Origin: UBA4416 sp943362175
GTDB taxonomy: Bacteria > Bacteroidota > Bacteroidia > B-17B0 > Aurantibacillaceae
Assembly: GCA_943362175.1 (NCBI GenBank)
Contig: CALRIU020000007.1
Span: 124,001 to 188,000 of the forward strand
Reading direction: 5' to 3'
DNA length: 64,000 bases
The notes under the pieces are model-generated. The model was not told the DNA's origin. It did no database searches and worked only from the letters and a program-made list of their open reading frames with translations. Made by a program: the position numbers and the translations under genes. Of this stretch, positions 1 to 8,449 are shown piece after piece (within the stretch, counting starts at the first letter, position 1; every line of letters starts with the position of its first letter).

Positions 1-172
1 CGATGAACACCAGCTGCAGGAGCATATCGGCATAGAGCTTTACCTGCCAGAACAGGACCATATAGGCCGCAACACCCAGCAGGCCTATGGGCCAGTTGAG
101 CGGATGCTTCTTTACCGCCAGCCAGATGCAGGCCAGGCTGAAGACAACGGCTATGATCTCGATCGGCGACAT
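1..172 (-). CDS. pnuC: PnuC-type nicotinamide riboside transporter, N-terminal part (cut by window edge)
   Basis: Only the first 57 residues are in the window; the gene runs off its left edge. The reading begins MSPIEIIAVVFSLACIWLAV and continues through the segment NWPIGLLGVAAYMVLFW and then KLYADMLLQ. This is the hallmark N-terminus of PnuC: a first membrane helix, a WP-GLLG turn, a second helix ending FW, and the KLYADM-LQ motif. PnuC proteins are inner-membrane facilitators for vitamin-like nucleosides, usually nicotinamide riboside and in some lineages thiamine. The ATG (170-172) shares one base with the TAA stop of the TonB-receptor gene, so translation is probably coupled. Its place at the end of an operon carrying NAMPT and an NrtR-like regulator favours nicotinamide riboside over thiamine. 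That substrate assignment is inference. Confidence 0.9.
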   Translation of the reverse strand, partial: MSPIEIIAVVFSLACIWLAVKKHPLNWPIGLLGVAAYMVLFWQVKLYADMLLQLVFI

Positions 173-2199
173 TAAAAACGGAGCTTGAGGGTAGCGGCGT
201 AGTTCCGGGTGGCCATGGCGAAATAATACGATTCGCTTCCCTGCACATAGCCGGAAGTATAATAGGGCTGATCAAAGAGATTATTGGCCATGATACATAT
301 ACTATGCTGTTTTAAAAAGGTGATGTTCAGTGAGGCATTGCAGATGAGTGATTCCGGTACTTTGTAGTTGCTATTCCCTGTGTTATCCAAAAAAGAGCTG
401 CTTAAGTAGCGCGCACTGAGCTCAGCTGCCAGCCAGCGTGTCAGTCGGTATTCTACAGATTGATTGGCAATGACCTCTGGCGTGAGCAAAGGCTGCACAT
501 TGCTGTAAGTCACCGAATCGTAATCGGTGGTGTAGGATTTGATCCGGTTGGTGCTCAGGTTGGCTTGTGTGGCCAGGGTAAGGCCACGCACAGGCTCCAT
601 GATCATAGTCAGCTCGATGCCCCGGCGGTAGCTCGACGCGACATTCTTCCGCAAAGGCAAGCCAATGTAACTGAGCTGACCGATGGCCGCGATCTCATTC
701 TTAAATTCCATATCATACACATTCAGATTGATCTTATAATTCGTGAACCACAGCTTGATGCCTGCCTCAACATCAGTAACGGATTCGGGTTTTACACGGC
801 TGAAATTTCCGATCTCCCCAAGGTTGGTCGAGTCCATGTTGTCATAGCCGGCAAACAGATCGTTACGGGTGGGCTCTCTTCCTGTTTGCCCTACCGATAC
901 ATACACGAGGTGCCTGCCATTGAACCTGTAGGAGATCCCGGCTTTCGGGTTGAAGAATGCCCAGTTCACAGAGCTGTTGGCAATACCTGTTTGCTGATCA
1001 GGCTGGTAGCGGAATTGTACCGCGCGGTATTGCACATCGCCAAAGAAGATGAAGCGTTGAACCGTATACGCCGCTTTCGCAAAAGCTGAAGCTTCGCTTT
1101 TGTGACCGGCATTTTTATAAAGCAAGGCATCCTCATAAGGGAGAAGCGCAGAGCTATGGTAACGTACATAGTTATTGGCGTTAAGGCCTGCGCTGAGATT
1201 CCAGGCTTTTTTCCGGAGCTGGTAATTGAGGTTAAGCCCGTAAAAATCGGATTTCACGGAATACTGATAGAGATCGGGTGTAAACAAAATGCTGTAGCCT
1301 CCCTGGAGATAGGTATAATAAGCCGTGGCATTCAGGCTGGCATCATTGCTTAAGCCATGCGTGACCTGGGCCATCACCAGACTCTGGCGGAACTCGTCTT
1401 TTTCATCTTTCGTTAAGCTGTTGGCCCTATAGTCGCGCTTCAACACAGAATCCGGAATCGCCAGGTAGGCCATCTGGTTTTTGGACATCCCGGTGAAGGT
1501 GGTAAATCTGAACACTGTTTTCTTTGCTGCATATCCCCCGCTGAAAAAGAAGGATTGTCCTCTGGTTCCGGAATGCTCGCGGAAGCCGTCGGAGCCGGTG
1601 TTGGAGTAGCGCCCGTAAAACGACCAGTCGTTCTTCATAAAGCCTGTATGGAACTCCGGGCTCAAACGGTAGGTATTGTAGGAGCCATAGCTGCTGTTCA
1701 ACTCCACATAGGCCGAATCGTAAATGGAGGGCGATTCCATATTGACCGAGCCGGCAAAGGAAGCCGTGCCATTGGTGCTGATCCCAACGCCGCGCTGCAC
1801 CTGGATGGAACGGACACTGTTCAGAAAATCAGGATAGTTGGAAAAGTAAGCGCCCTGGTCTTCGGGCTCATTCAGTGGAACGCCATTCAGGGTGAAGTTC
1901 ACGCGGGTCTGATCGATGCCCCGCAGGCGCAGGTACATGTAGCCTGTATAATTCCCACCGTCTGAATACCAGTTGACGGAAGGCGTGCGGGCCAGAATCA
2001 CCGGCATTTCCTGCCCGGTATAATTGTGCTCAATCTCTTTGGTATCCAGAAATGTTTCCGTCACCGGCCATGTCCTAACTGCACGGATTACCTGGATGGA
2101 TACTGCCTCCAGCTGAAGGTGTCTCTTTATGGTATCGGTTTGGCAGAAGCCATTGATCCCGATGAGCAAAATAATGAAGGTATAAATTCTATGCTTCAT
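172..2199 (-). CDS. TonB-dependent outer membrane receptor, probably for a nicotinamide-type vitamin
   Basis: 675 aa. A signal peptide (about residues 1-19, ending GFCQ) is followed directly by a plug domain with the stretches LRLRGIDQTRVNFTLNGVP and IQVQRGVGISTNGTASFAGS. A 22-strand-type barrel fills the rest and the chain ends LKLRF with the terminal aromatic expected for BAM insertion. It lacks the carboxypeptidase-like N-terminal domain of SusC proteins, and no SusD partner is present, so it resembles small-molecule, vitamin or siderophore receptors. It starts 22 nt after the third ADP-ribosylglycohydrolase and overlaps pnuC by one base. A receptor directly preceding PnuC suggests outer then inner membrane passage of the same compound; the NAD-salvage operon makes nicotinamide riboside or a related pyridine the best guess. 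The substrate is not visible in the sequence. Confidence 0.88.
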   Translation of the reverse strand: MKHRIYTFIILLIGINGFCQTDTIKRHLQLEAVSIQVIRAVRTWPVTETFLDTKEIEHNYTGQEMPVILARTPSVNWYSDGGNYTGYMYLRLRGIDQTRVNFTLNGVPLNEPEDQGAYFSNYPDFLNSVRSIQVQRGVGISTNGTASFAGSVNMESPSIYDSAYVELNSSYGSYNTYRLSPEFHTGFMKNDWSFYGRYSNTGSDGFREHSGTRGQSFFFSGGYAAKKTVFRFTTFTGMSKNQMAYLAIPDSVLKRDYRANSLTKDEKDEFRQSLVMAQVTHGLSNDASLNATAYYTYLQGGYSILFTPDLYQYSVKSDFYGLNLNYQLRKKAWNLSAGLNANNYVRYHSSALLPYEDALLYKNAGHKSEASAFAKAAYTVQRFIFFGDVQYRAVQFRYQPDQQTGIANSSVNWAFFNPKAGISYRFNGRHLVYVSVGQTGREPTRNDLFAGYDNMDSTNLGEIGNFSRVKPESVTDVEAGIKLWFTNYKINLNVYDMEFKNEIAAIGQLSYIGLPLRKNVASSYRRGIELTMIMEPVRGLTLATQANLSTNRIKSYTTDYDSVTYSNVQPLLTPEVIANQSVEYRLTRWLAAELSARYLSSSFLDNTGNSNYKVPESLICNASLNITFLKQHSICIMANNLFDQPYYTSGYVQGSESYYFAMATRNYAATLKLRF

Positions 2200-2221
2200 G
2201 TATTATCGTTTTGAAACGTCA

Positions 2222-3151
2222 TCATTTTATCTCCAGGTTATACAAACACTCCGCAGCTATCTCAATCTCCAGGCTTTTGTACAAGCGCTTCAGCCAATGT
2301 TCCGGGATACCGCTCTTGCCATAGTAAGCTCCCGCAATCTGTCCATAAACCGCACCCACCGTATCGGCATCATCCCCCAGGTTTACGGCTTTCAAAGCGC
2401 CACTTTCGAAATCCGTTGTATGGTAAAAAGCCCAGAGCGCGGCTTCCAGGGTTTTTACCACATAGCCCGACGCATAGATTTGCGGTGGTTGCCTCGTTTT
2501 AAAAGACCCTCCGGCAACTTCCATGATGGTACTATCCAGCGGGTGTTGCTTCCAGAAATCCTTTGTCAGGGAAAATGCATTTGCAAGAAGCTCATCCTTA
2601 GAAGCACCTGCAATAGCTCCGGCCATGAGCGTGCCCATATACATACAGGCATCCACACACTGCGGGGCCGCATGCGTGGTTTGCGAACTCAGCGAGGCAT
2701 ACTTAGCCAATTGTTCAGCGTCTTTGAAATAGACCATGGGAATAGGCGCCAGGCGCATGATAGAGCCATTGCCTGCGGAGTCCCTGCTATGATCGCCGCA
2801 ATAAGGCTGTCCTGTTTTTTCGTACAGGTACAAGGCTTGCCGGGTAGCATTGCCGATATCGAAGCAAGTACCAGTACTGCTGTTATAGCCGTGGTTCATC
2901 CACTTCACATACTTATCCAATTGATCGAAGGCGTCGAAGCTTTCTTTTTCGATGAGGCTATCCGCCAGGCAAAGCGCCATAGAGGTATCGTCTGTCCACT
3001 TGCCTGCCTGCAGGTTAAACACACCGCCCCCAACCATATCTTTGATGGGATCAAAGGTTCCGGGGCTTTTAAATTCCAACGTGGTTCCGAGGGCGTCACC
3101 TACAGCAAGGCCTAGTAAGGCGCCTTTGCATTTATCGAGTTCTGTGTTCAT
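2222..3151 (-). CDS. ADP-ribosylglycohydrolase (DraG/ARH family), copy 3
   Basis: 309 aa, the usual length for a single-domain ADP-ribosylglycohydrolase. Family signatures are intact: GLAVGDALG near residues 14-22, the metal-binding TDDT at 53-56, GNGSIMR near 128-133 and GDDADTVGAVYG from 259. The acidic residues of TDDT and the C-terminal D-D-x-D-T normally hold the two Mg2+ ions that activate water to cleave the ADP-ribose glycosidic bond. Substrates in the family include ADP-ribosylated Arg (DraG), Ser (ARH3), free O-acetyl-ADP-ribose and nucleic-acid ends; which applies here cannot be read from sequence. Its start overlaps the stop of copy 2 by 4 nt. The three ARH copies of this operon are clearly diverged from one another, so they are unlikely to be simple duplicates. 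Confidence 0.93.
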   Translation of the reverse strand: MNTELDKCKGALLGLAVGDALGTTLEFKSPGTFDPIKDMVGGGVFNLQAGKWTDDTSMALCLADSLIEKESFDAFDQLDKYVKWMNHGYNSSTGTCFDIGNATRQALYLYEKTGQPYCGDHSRDSAGNGSIMRLAPIPMVYFKDAEQLAKYASLSSQTTHAAPQCVDACMYMGTLMAGAIAGASKDELLANAFSLTKDFWKQHPLDSTIMEVAGGSFKTRQPPQIYASGYVVKTLEAALWAFYHTTDFESGALKAVNLGDDADTVGAVYGQIAGAYYGKSGIPEHWLKRLYKSLEIEIAAECLYNLEIK

Positions 3152-4155
3152 AATTCTTTTTCTACATACATTTCAAATTCTTTAGCAATCTCTTTCAAGT
3201 AAGACACTCCTTCCACATGTCGTATCATATAATCGGGCAGATCACTGATGCCGTACTTCCCGGCCATAATCCCGGTAACAATCGAGGCCAGGGAATCCAC
3301 ATCGCCGCCTAAGTTGATACTGTGCTTTAAGCCTTCAAAGGCTGAGCGGGAATGCTTGATGAAATACAAGGCGGCAACAGCAGTATACATCGCATTGGAA
3401 GACAAGCCGTACAGACCTTCAATGAATTCCTTTTTCTGCAAAGGCTGTGGCCCGCAAAGCACTTCAAAATCCTTTCCCTCCAGTAAGTCCGGCCCATGAA
3501 GCCTGTCGGCAGCCTCCAGTGCTTTCATCGTTTCCTGGTCGGTGATGAATTGCAGGCAATAAGGAATCAACTCCTCCTGTTCTATTCCTTCGACTAACAG
3601 TCCGCGTGCTGCCCTCGCTACCAGGATGCTGGCATCAATGGCTTTGGGATGCGGATGCGTAGAAGTTGCATTCAGGATCGCGTATGCATTGATCAGCTCT
3701 TCTTTCACAAAGCCAATGGGAATCGCCCGCATGGGTGGTGCATTGCCGGGATAGGTTTTATTTCTCTGAAAATCCTTAATCTCTTCGATGTCTTTCTCCC
3801 CGCTATACACCAGGCGGATCGAGCCATGCCCATTGCGCTTATAGCCTTTGGTTTGAAATCCCATCATGTACTCCTCGGTAAAATACCTGACGAACAAATC
3901 ATCCGTAACAGGCTGCCCGCTCATCAGGGCTTTGGCCACCGCAATGCTCATCTCCGTGTCGTCGGTATAGTCCCATTCCTTGTAGTCGATCGTAAAAACA
4001 GACTTCTCCGGTACATTAATGTCGGTGCGCTTATTGATGAATCGTGTAAAATCCACGTTAGCACGAATCCAGTTCCTGTCCTGGAATTCAAGACCTGCGC
4101 CATAAGCGTCCCCAATGGCGATTCCGAGGAAGATGTTCTCAAATTTGGTGTTCAT
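3148..4155 (-). CDS. ADP-ribosylglycohydrolase (DraG/ARH family), copy 2
   Basis: 335 aa. The motifs are GIAIGDAYGAGLEF (11-24), YTDDTEMS (63-70), a Gly-rich turn with APPMRAIPIGF in mid-protein, and GGDVDSLASIVTG from 283, so the metal-binding acidic residues are kept. A longer insertion between the first two motifs (about residues 25-60, including NWIRANVDFTRF) distinguishes it from the other two copies and may shape a different substrate pocket. It begins 6 nt after the macrodomain gene and overlaps copy 3 by 4 nt. Function follows from the family: hydrolysis of an ADP-ribosyl bond to release ADP-ribose. The true target is unknown. Confidence 0.92.
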   Translation of the reverse strand: MNTKFENIFLGIAIGDAYGAGLEFQDRNWIRANVDFTRFINKRTDINVPEKSVFTIDYKEWDYTDDTEMSIAVAKALMSGQPVTDDLFVRYFTEEYMMGFQTKGYKRNGHGSIRLVYSGEKDIEEIKDFQRNKTYPGNAPPMRAIPIGFVKEELINAYAILNATSTHPHPKAIDASILVARAARGLLVEGIEQEELIPYCLQFITDQETMKALEAADRLHGPDLLEGKDFEVLCGPQPLQKKEFIEGLYGLSSNAMYTAVAALYFIKHSRSAFEGLKHSINLGGDVDSLASIVTGIMAGKYGISDLPDYMIRHVEGVSYLKEIAKEFEMYVEKEL

Positions 4156-4161
4156 TGTTTT

Positions 4162-4674
4162 TTATTCTATTGTTTTGATGGCTCGTTTTAGTTGTTCCAA
4201 ATCCCTGTCGCTAAAGCAGACCAGGTACACCTTCTCAAGCGCACTATGCTCTTTCAGAAAGTCTGTGATCGTATGATATGCTATCCTTGCTGCTTTGTCA
4301 AAAGGGAAACGGTAGGCTCCGGTACTGATCGATGGAAAAGCGATTGTTTTAATCCCATGCTCCATAGCCAATTGCAAAGCGCTTCGATAGCATAATTCCA
4401 GTAACGCGTCTTCATTGGCTATACCATTATTCCAAACAGGACCAACCGTGTGAATCACAAATTTCGCCGGCAGCTTATAGCCTTTGGTGATCTTTGATTG
4501 GCCGGTTGCACAGCCTTTCAGAGTTCTGCACTCTTCCAAAAGCTCTCTTCCCGCAGCACGATGAATGGCGCCATCCACACCGCCGCCGCCCGTCAGGGAA
4601 TTGTTGGCAGCATTAACGATGGCATCCACTTTCAGTTGGGTGATGTCTGCTTTTATGATTTCTATACGATTCAT
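4162..4674 (-). CDS. Macrodomain protein (MacroD/YmdB-like ADP-ribosyl hydrolase)
   Basis: 170 aa from the ATG at 4672-4674, which gives the standard start MNRIEIIKADIT; a longer reading from 4701 would overlap the previous gene and adds nothing family-like. Motifs in order are VDAIVNAANNSLTGGGGVDG (16-35), the KFVIHTVGPVW strand (71-81) and SISTGAYRFPFDKAA (115-129). The Asn-Ala-Ala-Asn and GGGGVDGAIH segments form the ADP-ribose pocket and place it with the MacroD type, which removes mono-ADP-ribose from acidic side chains and deacetylates O-acetyl-ADP-ribose. A related yeast macro protein, Poa1p, dephosphorylates ADP-ribose-1''-phosphate, an alternative given the KptA gene in this operon. 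It is a single domain of complete length, between two ARH genes. Confidence 0.95.
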   Translation of the reverse strand: MNRIEIIKADITQLKVDAIVNAANNSLTGGGGVDGAIHRAAGRELLEECRTLKGCATGQSKITKGYKLPAKFVIHTVGPVWNNGIANEDALLELCYRSALQLAMEHGIKTIAFPSISTGAYRFPFDKAARIAYHTITDFLKEHSALEKVYLVCFSDRDLEQLKRAIKTIE

Positions 4675-4688
4675 GTTTGCTTTCCCTT

Positions 4689-5585
4689 TTAAACTTCCCA
4701 CTTTTCCACAAGATCATCTATCAGCTCTTTCACATGAAGTGTATGATACTTCTCTAACAGGTCGCCTGGGATTTGTTCATACCCGATCAGGCTTCCAATG
4801 ATCTGTCCGGTCATAGAGCAGATGGTATCCGTATCGCCTCCCAGCCTGATAAGTTCATGAAAAATGGTTTTCACATCCATTGTTCCTGCTTTCTGTGCCG
4901 CGAATAGTGCCAAAGGAACAGAATCCACAACATAAGCACCTGGTTTGAATTTTTGACCTATTTCCAGAATGGATAATTTTTTCATTCCGGACAGTTCCAT
5001 CAAGCGATCCTTTACCAACATGTCAGGCAAGTCTTCTATAATCAGCTCTATCAGGTTTTCCCCACCTTTCCACATGCCTGTATGAGCTTTTCGTACAGCC
5101 TCGTATACTGCCACTGCGCCAACATAAGCCTCGTCATTTTTATGCGTGATGGAGCAGACTTCGCGGAGCGTTTGCCGGCTAACCTCTTCTTTAAAAGCCA
5201 GTGGGGCAATCCGCATGGCTGCACCATTTCCGGCAGCATACTCTCCCGATCTTCCCACTAAGGCCCAGTGCCCTCCCACCTGTAATTCCTTCAGAGCTTT
5301 TAAGGTGCTTGCCCCGAGGCCGGTCAGTTTCCTGGCGTTAAACCACTTTAAAAAGGACGCTGAAACTTTTTCTGCGGATACATCTATTGCATAAACGGCC
5401 TCGCAGGTTGCCAGTGTCAGTTGCGTATCGTCCGAAATAGTCCAATCGAAATCATAACTGATGCTCTCATTATTATCGCTCCCCTCATAACGCCCGCCGA
5501 TAGCATCACCGATAGCTCCCAATGCAAGGCAGCCTTTCAGTTTGTTATGCATGCTGGCACTATTCATTTTCTTTTTACACCGCAT
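4689..5585 (-). CDS. ADP-ribosylglycohydrolase (DraG/ARH family), copy 1
   Basis: 298 aa. Motifs are ALGAIGDAIGGRYEG (21-35), ISDDTQLTLAT (50-60), GNGAAMRIAP in the middle and LGGDTDTICSMTGQIIGS (from 248), so both metal-binding acidic clusters are intact. The start at 5585 lies 7 nt after the NAMPT stop; internal Met codons at 5567 and 5552 are possible and would remove an MRCKKKMNSAS leader. The sequence is the most DraG-like of the three in the GGDTDT segment. As part of the operon it would liberate ADP-ribose from a modified protein or nucleic acid. The stop is 14 nt before the macrodomain start. Confidence 0.92.
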   Translation of the reverse strand: MRCKKKMNSASMHNKLKGCLALGAIGDAIGGRYEGSDNNESISYDFDWTISDDTQLTLATCEAVYAIDVSAEKVSASFLKWFNARKLTGLGASTLKALKELQVGGHWALVGRSGEYAAGNGAAMRIAPLAFKEEVSRQTLREVCSITHKNDEAYVGAVAVYEAVRKAHTGMWKGGENLIELIIEDLPDMLVKDRLMELSGMKKLSILEIGQKFKPGAYVVDSVPLALFAAQKAGTMDVKTIFHELIRLGGDTDTICSMTGQIIGSLIGYEQIPGDLLEKYHTLHVKELIDDLVEKWEV

Positions 5586-5592
5586 TTTCTAT

Positions 5593-7092
5593 TTAAGAAT
5601 TCATTACCAAAGCTTCTTTCTCCAGCTCCTTCACCATGCGCTCCCTGATCTGGGCAAGAGATTGTTCGTTGACCACTTTCCCATTTTCGAAAACGGTTTG
5701 TAACAGGCCTTGCTTCTCTTCTTCCCAGCTGCACTCGTCTTTCAGCTTCAGCTTGCCATCCGTCAAATGCACCGCCAGTAAGCCTTTCGCGGATTTTTTG
5801 GTGCCATCGTCGGTTTTAGGATCTTTGAAAATATTCCGGCCTTCACCATTTACTTCCCCGTAAGTGGCTTTCATCGCAAAGCCGTAAGTGTCGCGGGTCA
5901 CATATTCGTAGGTATAAGAGCCGATGCCCAACACGACGTTGAAGGAAGCAAAGCCTTTTTCTTTCAATCCCTCCAGGATGGCCTTCTGACGCTGCAAGGT
6001 AATGCTGTCGCCATAGATCAGGCCGATATGAGAATCCAGCAATTTATAGCCTTTGTCAGTCATCGTTCCGCCGAAAATTTCCCACATACACTCGATGGCG
6101 CCTTTGTACTCAGGGCTTCCCGGAGTTGCATCCTTATCTCCTACAATGATCTTCACCGGGTCGCCACTGTCGGGGCGGATCACCACTTTTCCATCGCGTG
6201 CTAAAATTTTTGATTTCAGTTCGGGTAAAAATTCCGTGATCACTTTCCAGAAATCCCAGGTATCGGAGACAATCGACACGATGCCTTTCGGATAGAGTTC
6301 GGTGATCAATCGCTCAAACGTGCCTATTTCATTGTCTTTCGTGCCCATGCACATCACGGAGTGCTCAGTCGCCGGAACACTGCCACCCACAAGTTCTTTA
6401 TCCGAATCGGCGTTATAATACAATTCATGGAAATCAATGGCCGGAACAGAGTCGGTGCCATAGAAGGATAATAAATGTCCTGCCGCACTGATGCAGGCGT
6501 CTTCAATCCCGCTCATCCCGCGGAAGCTGAAGTCATGGCCCTGCCAGTACACAAAATCAATGTTCATGTCACCTACCGTATGCCGCGCATAGGCATCAAA
6601 TGTTTTACGGTATTGAAAAGCCGTAGTGGCGCTGGTGGAAGGCTTCCACAAAATAGCCGACATCAGGGATTCCAAATAATTGGTGAGCCAGAAGAATTTA
6701 GGCTGTGTGTTATATACTGTCACCACCGGAATTTTCGGACTGACGATCGTCCCTTCAGGCAGGCCTTTTACCACTAAGGGCAGATAGCCCAGGTCATGAA
6801 GCTCGGCGATGTGCTCCACCGGGATGCTGTCTTTTCCTAAGGCATTATCCATGCGGCGCTTATAGTCGGCTACAATCTTTTCCTTTGGCACATTGAAAAA
6901 GCCTTCGTTCCATTGCTTCACCAGGTATTCCTTGATAAAATATTGCAGGCCGAAAAACACCAGGTTTTCATTGCCTTCCAGGCGCGACTTCCGCGGTGTG
7001 AAATTGGAATACACTAATTCGGTTCCTTCGGGGTACTGTCTGCGGTGATCTGCTTTATAAAAGTCGATCAACATTAAAGGGTTAATTCTCAT
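5593..7092 (-). CDS. nadV: Nicotinamide phosphoribosyltransferase (NAMPT/NadV)
   Basis: 499 aa, close to the 491 aa of human NAMPT. It opens MRINPLMLIDFYKADHRRQY with the conserved phrase of the family. Active-site landmarks are GHDFSFRGMSG (Arg191), GSVPATEHSVM (His244, the position phosphorylated in the vertebrate enzyme), IVSDTWDFW (274-282) and VVIRPDSGDPV (Asp308 in the PRPP/NMN site). It converts nicotinamide and PRPP to NMN, a one-step salvage that bypasses deamidation by PncA. The preceding reading frame overlaps it by 11 nt. With PRPP synthetase in the same operon this gives NMN from ribose-5-phosphate. No NMN adenylyltransferase is in the visible part of the operon, so the last step to NAD must be encoded elsewhere. 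Confidence 0.96.
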   Translation of the reverse strand: MRINPLMLIDFYKADHRRQYPEGTELVYSNFTPRKSRLEGNENLVFFGLQYFIKEYLVKQWNEGFFNVPKEKIVADYKRRMDNALGKDSIPVEHIAELHDLGYLPLVVKGLPEGTIVSPKIPVVTVYNTQPKFFWLTNYLESLMSAILWKPSTSATTAFQYRKTFDAYARHTVGDMNIDFVYWQGHDFSFRGMSGIEDACISAAGHLLSFYGTDSVPAIDFHELYYNADSDKELVGGSVPATEHSVMCMGTKDNEIGTFERLITELYPKGIVSIVSDTWDFWKVITEFLPELKSKILARDGKVVIRPDSGDPVKIIVGDKDATPGSPEYKGAIECMWEIFGGTMTDKGYKLLDSHIGLIYGDSITLQRQKAILEGLKEKGFASFNVVLGIGSYTYEYVTRDTYGFAMKATYGEVNGEGRNIFKDPKTDDGTKKSAKGLLAVHLTDGKLKLKDECSWEEEKQGLLQTVFENGKVVNEQSLAQIRERMVKELEKEALVMNS

Positions 7093-7555
7093 AATTGTTT
7101 TTTGTTTTTATATAGTCAATGATGGTTTCTAAGTTGTTTACCTGTTTCACCTTGTATCTTTCGCAAACGATGTCTACATTTCCTTTGCGCCAGAAGCCTT
7201 CCGGGCAACACACCACTATTTTTCCACTCCGCGCAAATAAGCCAAGCTCCAGCATGCTCACCGGTGATTTGGTTGCCGGGGAAAAATAGAACACGATGAG
7301 ATCCGCCCGCTCCATGGCACCCAGCTCCCAGCTCACCTGTTCATGAAACTGCGGATCCCCGATCTCCTGCTTCCAGCTGGAATCCCAGTCGTCGCGACGG
7401 GGGTTTAAGATACAGATCTTTTCCATGCCGGAGAGCTCACGTTCAATTCTTTCCTGCCAGTTCTCGGCTATTCCCATTTCGATGGAGCCCGCGAGGAAGA
7501 CAGAAAATTTACGATCGATTCCTGACAAAGGATAAGGTGCTTTGATGATTTTCAT
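7082..7555 (-). CDS. Nucleoside 2-deoxyribosyltransferase-like protein
   Basis: 157 aa. It has the Rossmann-like start SVFLAGSIEMG (18-28), then NPRRDDWD (51-58), a short helix with SWELGAMERADLIVFYF, and MLELGLFARSGK. This layout (FLAGSI, NPRR-D, D-hydrophobic strand, E-x-G) belongs to the nucleoside 2-deoxyribosyltransferase superfamily, related to the SLOG/DRTGGG group. The E of LELGL sits where the catalytic Glu is expected. Relatives cleave or transfer N-glycosidic bonds of nucleosides or nucleotides. Here a role on an NAD-derived nucleotide is a reasonable inference: superfamily members have been linked to NAD pathways by genome context. It starts 3 nt after the PARG stop and overlaps NAMPT by 11 nt. 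I cannot assign the substrate. Confidence 0.72.
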   Translation of the reverse strand: MKIIKAPYPLSGIDRKFSVFLAGSIEMGIAENWQERIERELSGMEKICILNPRRDDWDSSWKQEIGDPQFHEQVSWELGAMERADLIVFYFSPATKSPVSMLELGLFARSGKIVVCCPEGFWRKGNVDIVCERYKVKQVNNLETIIDYIKTKNNYEN

Positions 7556-7558
7556 CTG

Positions 7559-8389
7559 TTATGATTTATGATTAAATACTCTTTGAAAAATTTCAAGACT
7601 GGCTTTGGTCTTCGACCGGTCGTAAATGGCAAAAACAATCTCTTTGAAACTACGCCCGTACTTCTCTGCGACTAACTGTGCGAAGTAGGCGGCAACATGT
7701 TCATAATCGTTTTTAAAAACTCCGCAACCCCAGGCTCCGAGAACCAGGCGCTCCACACCTTTGCTTTTGGCAAGGGCAAATACTTTGTCCATACGGCTTT
7801 TGAAAACGATTTCCAGTTCGGCAATCTCTTTCTTCCTGCCATGCTGTAACATGGCTCCTTTGTTGGGAGCCGGAGACGTGATGACATCCACCAGGACAGG
7901 ACTTTCTAAAAACTCACCTTCATCATTCATCCAGAATACCACACCCGGACTATAGATCATGTAATCGGAATAGAGAAAAGTAGAATTTTTTTTATTGAAG
8001 TTATAAAGCGTCAGGTCCTTGATCTGCGAAGCATATAAGCTGGACGAGCGCGCCAGGCTCTCTTCCTGGGCGATAGCGCCACCCATGAATCCACCACCCG
8101 GATTTTTTGCAGAGGCAAAATTCAGAACGGCTGTTTTAAGACCCTCGCGGTAGGTTAAAATCGCTTCTATGGTAGAGCCATGCATCACCGTAATCTTAGC
8201 CTCCGGACCTTCCTCCTGAGCGACTTTCTGCACCAGGACGTCCAGGGCTTCCGGGGAGTATGTTTTGGTGTCGAACACACAATCCCCGATCTCTTCTTTA
8301 ACTGTTACCGTCTTACCATGTACCTCATAGTTTCCGGTTTGAATAATCCGGAGCGTGGTTTCGGCAAGGGTTTTATAATTGGTTTTCAT
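7559..8389 (-). CDS. Poly(ADP-ribose) glycohydrolase, bacterial type (TIGR02452/DUF2263)
   Basis: 276 aa from the ATG at 8387-8389 (MKTNYKTLAETTL), the usual beginning of the family. Upstream in-frame starts exist at 8425 (ATG) and 8437 (TTG) and cannot be excluded; they would shorten the 60-nt gap to the preceding gene. The catalytic PARG signature GGG-x7-QEE is complete: PGGGFMGGAIAQEE (GGG at 98-100, QEE at 108-110). A second conserved piece, VLGAWGCGVFKND, lies towards the end and forms part of the ADP-ribose site. Bacterial-type PARGs are macro-fold exo-hydrolases that break ribose-ribose bonds of poly(ADP-ribose); some act on other ADP-ribose conjugates. No PARP is encoded in the window, so the substrate is open. 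Confidence 0.9.
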   Translation of the reverse strand: MKTNYKTLAETTLRIIQTGNYEVHGKTVTVKEEIGDCVFDTKTYSPEALDVLVQKVAQEEGPEAKITVMHGSTIEAILTYREGLKTAVLNFASAKNPGGGFMGGAIAQEESLARSSSLYASQIKDLTLYNFNKKNSTFLYSDYMIYSPGVVFWMNDEGEFLESPVLVDVITSPAPNKGAMLQHGRKKEIAELEIVFKSRMDKVFALAKSKGVERLVLGAWGCGVFKNDYEHVAAYFAQLVAEKYGRSFKEIVFAIYDRSKTKASLEIFQRVFNHKS

Positions 8390-8449
8390 TTTGCTTTTTG
8401 TTACGCTTGTGCTCTTCGACTCCATATCAGGTGACAAGCTGTTTTATTC

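Noticed and set aside
2198..3115. Plus-strand open frame of 305 codons
   Set aside because: It is the mirror of the third ADP-ribosylglycohydrolase, whose motifs are unmistakable; the plus frame has no family-like pattern.
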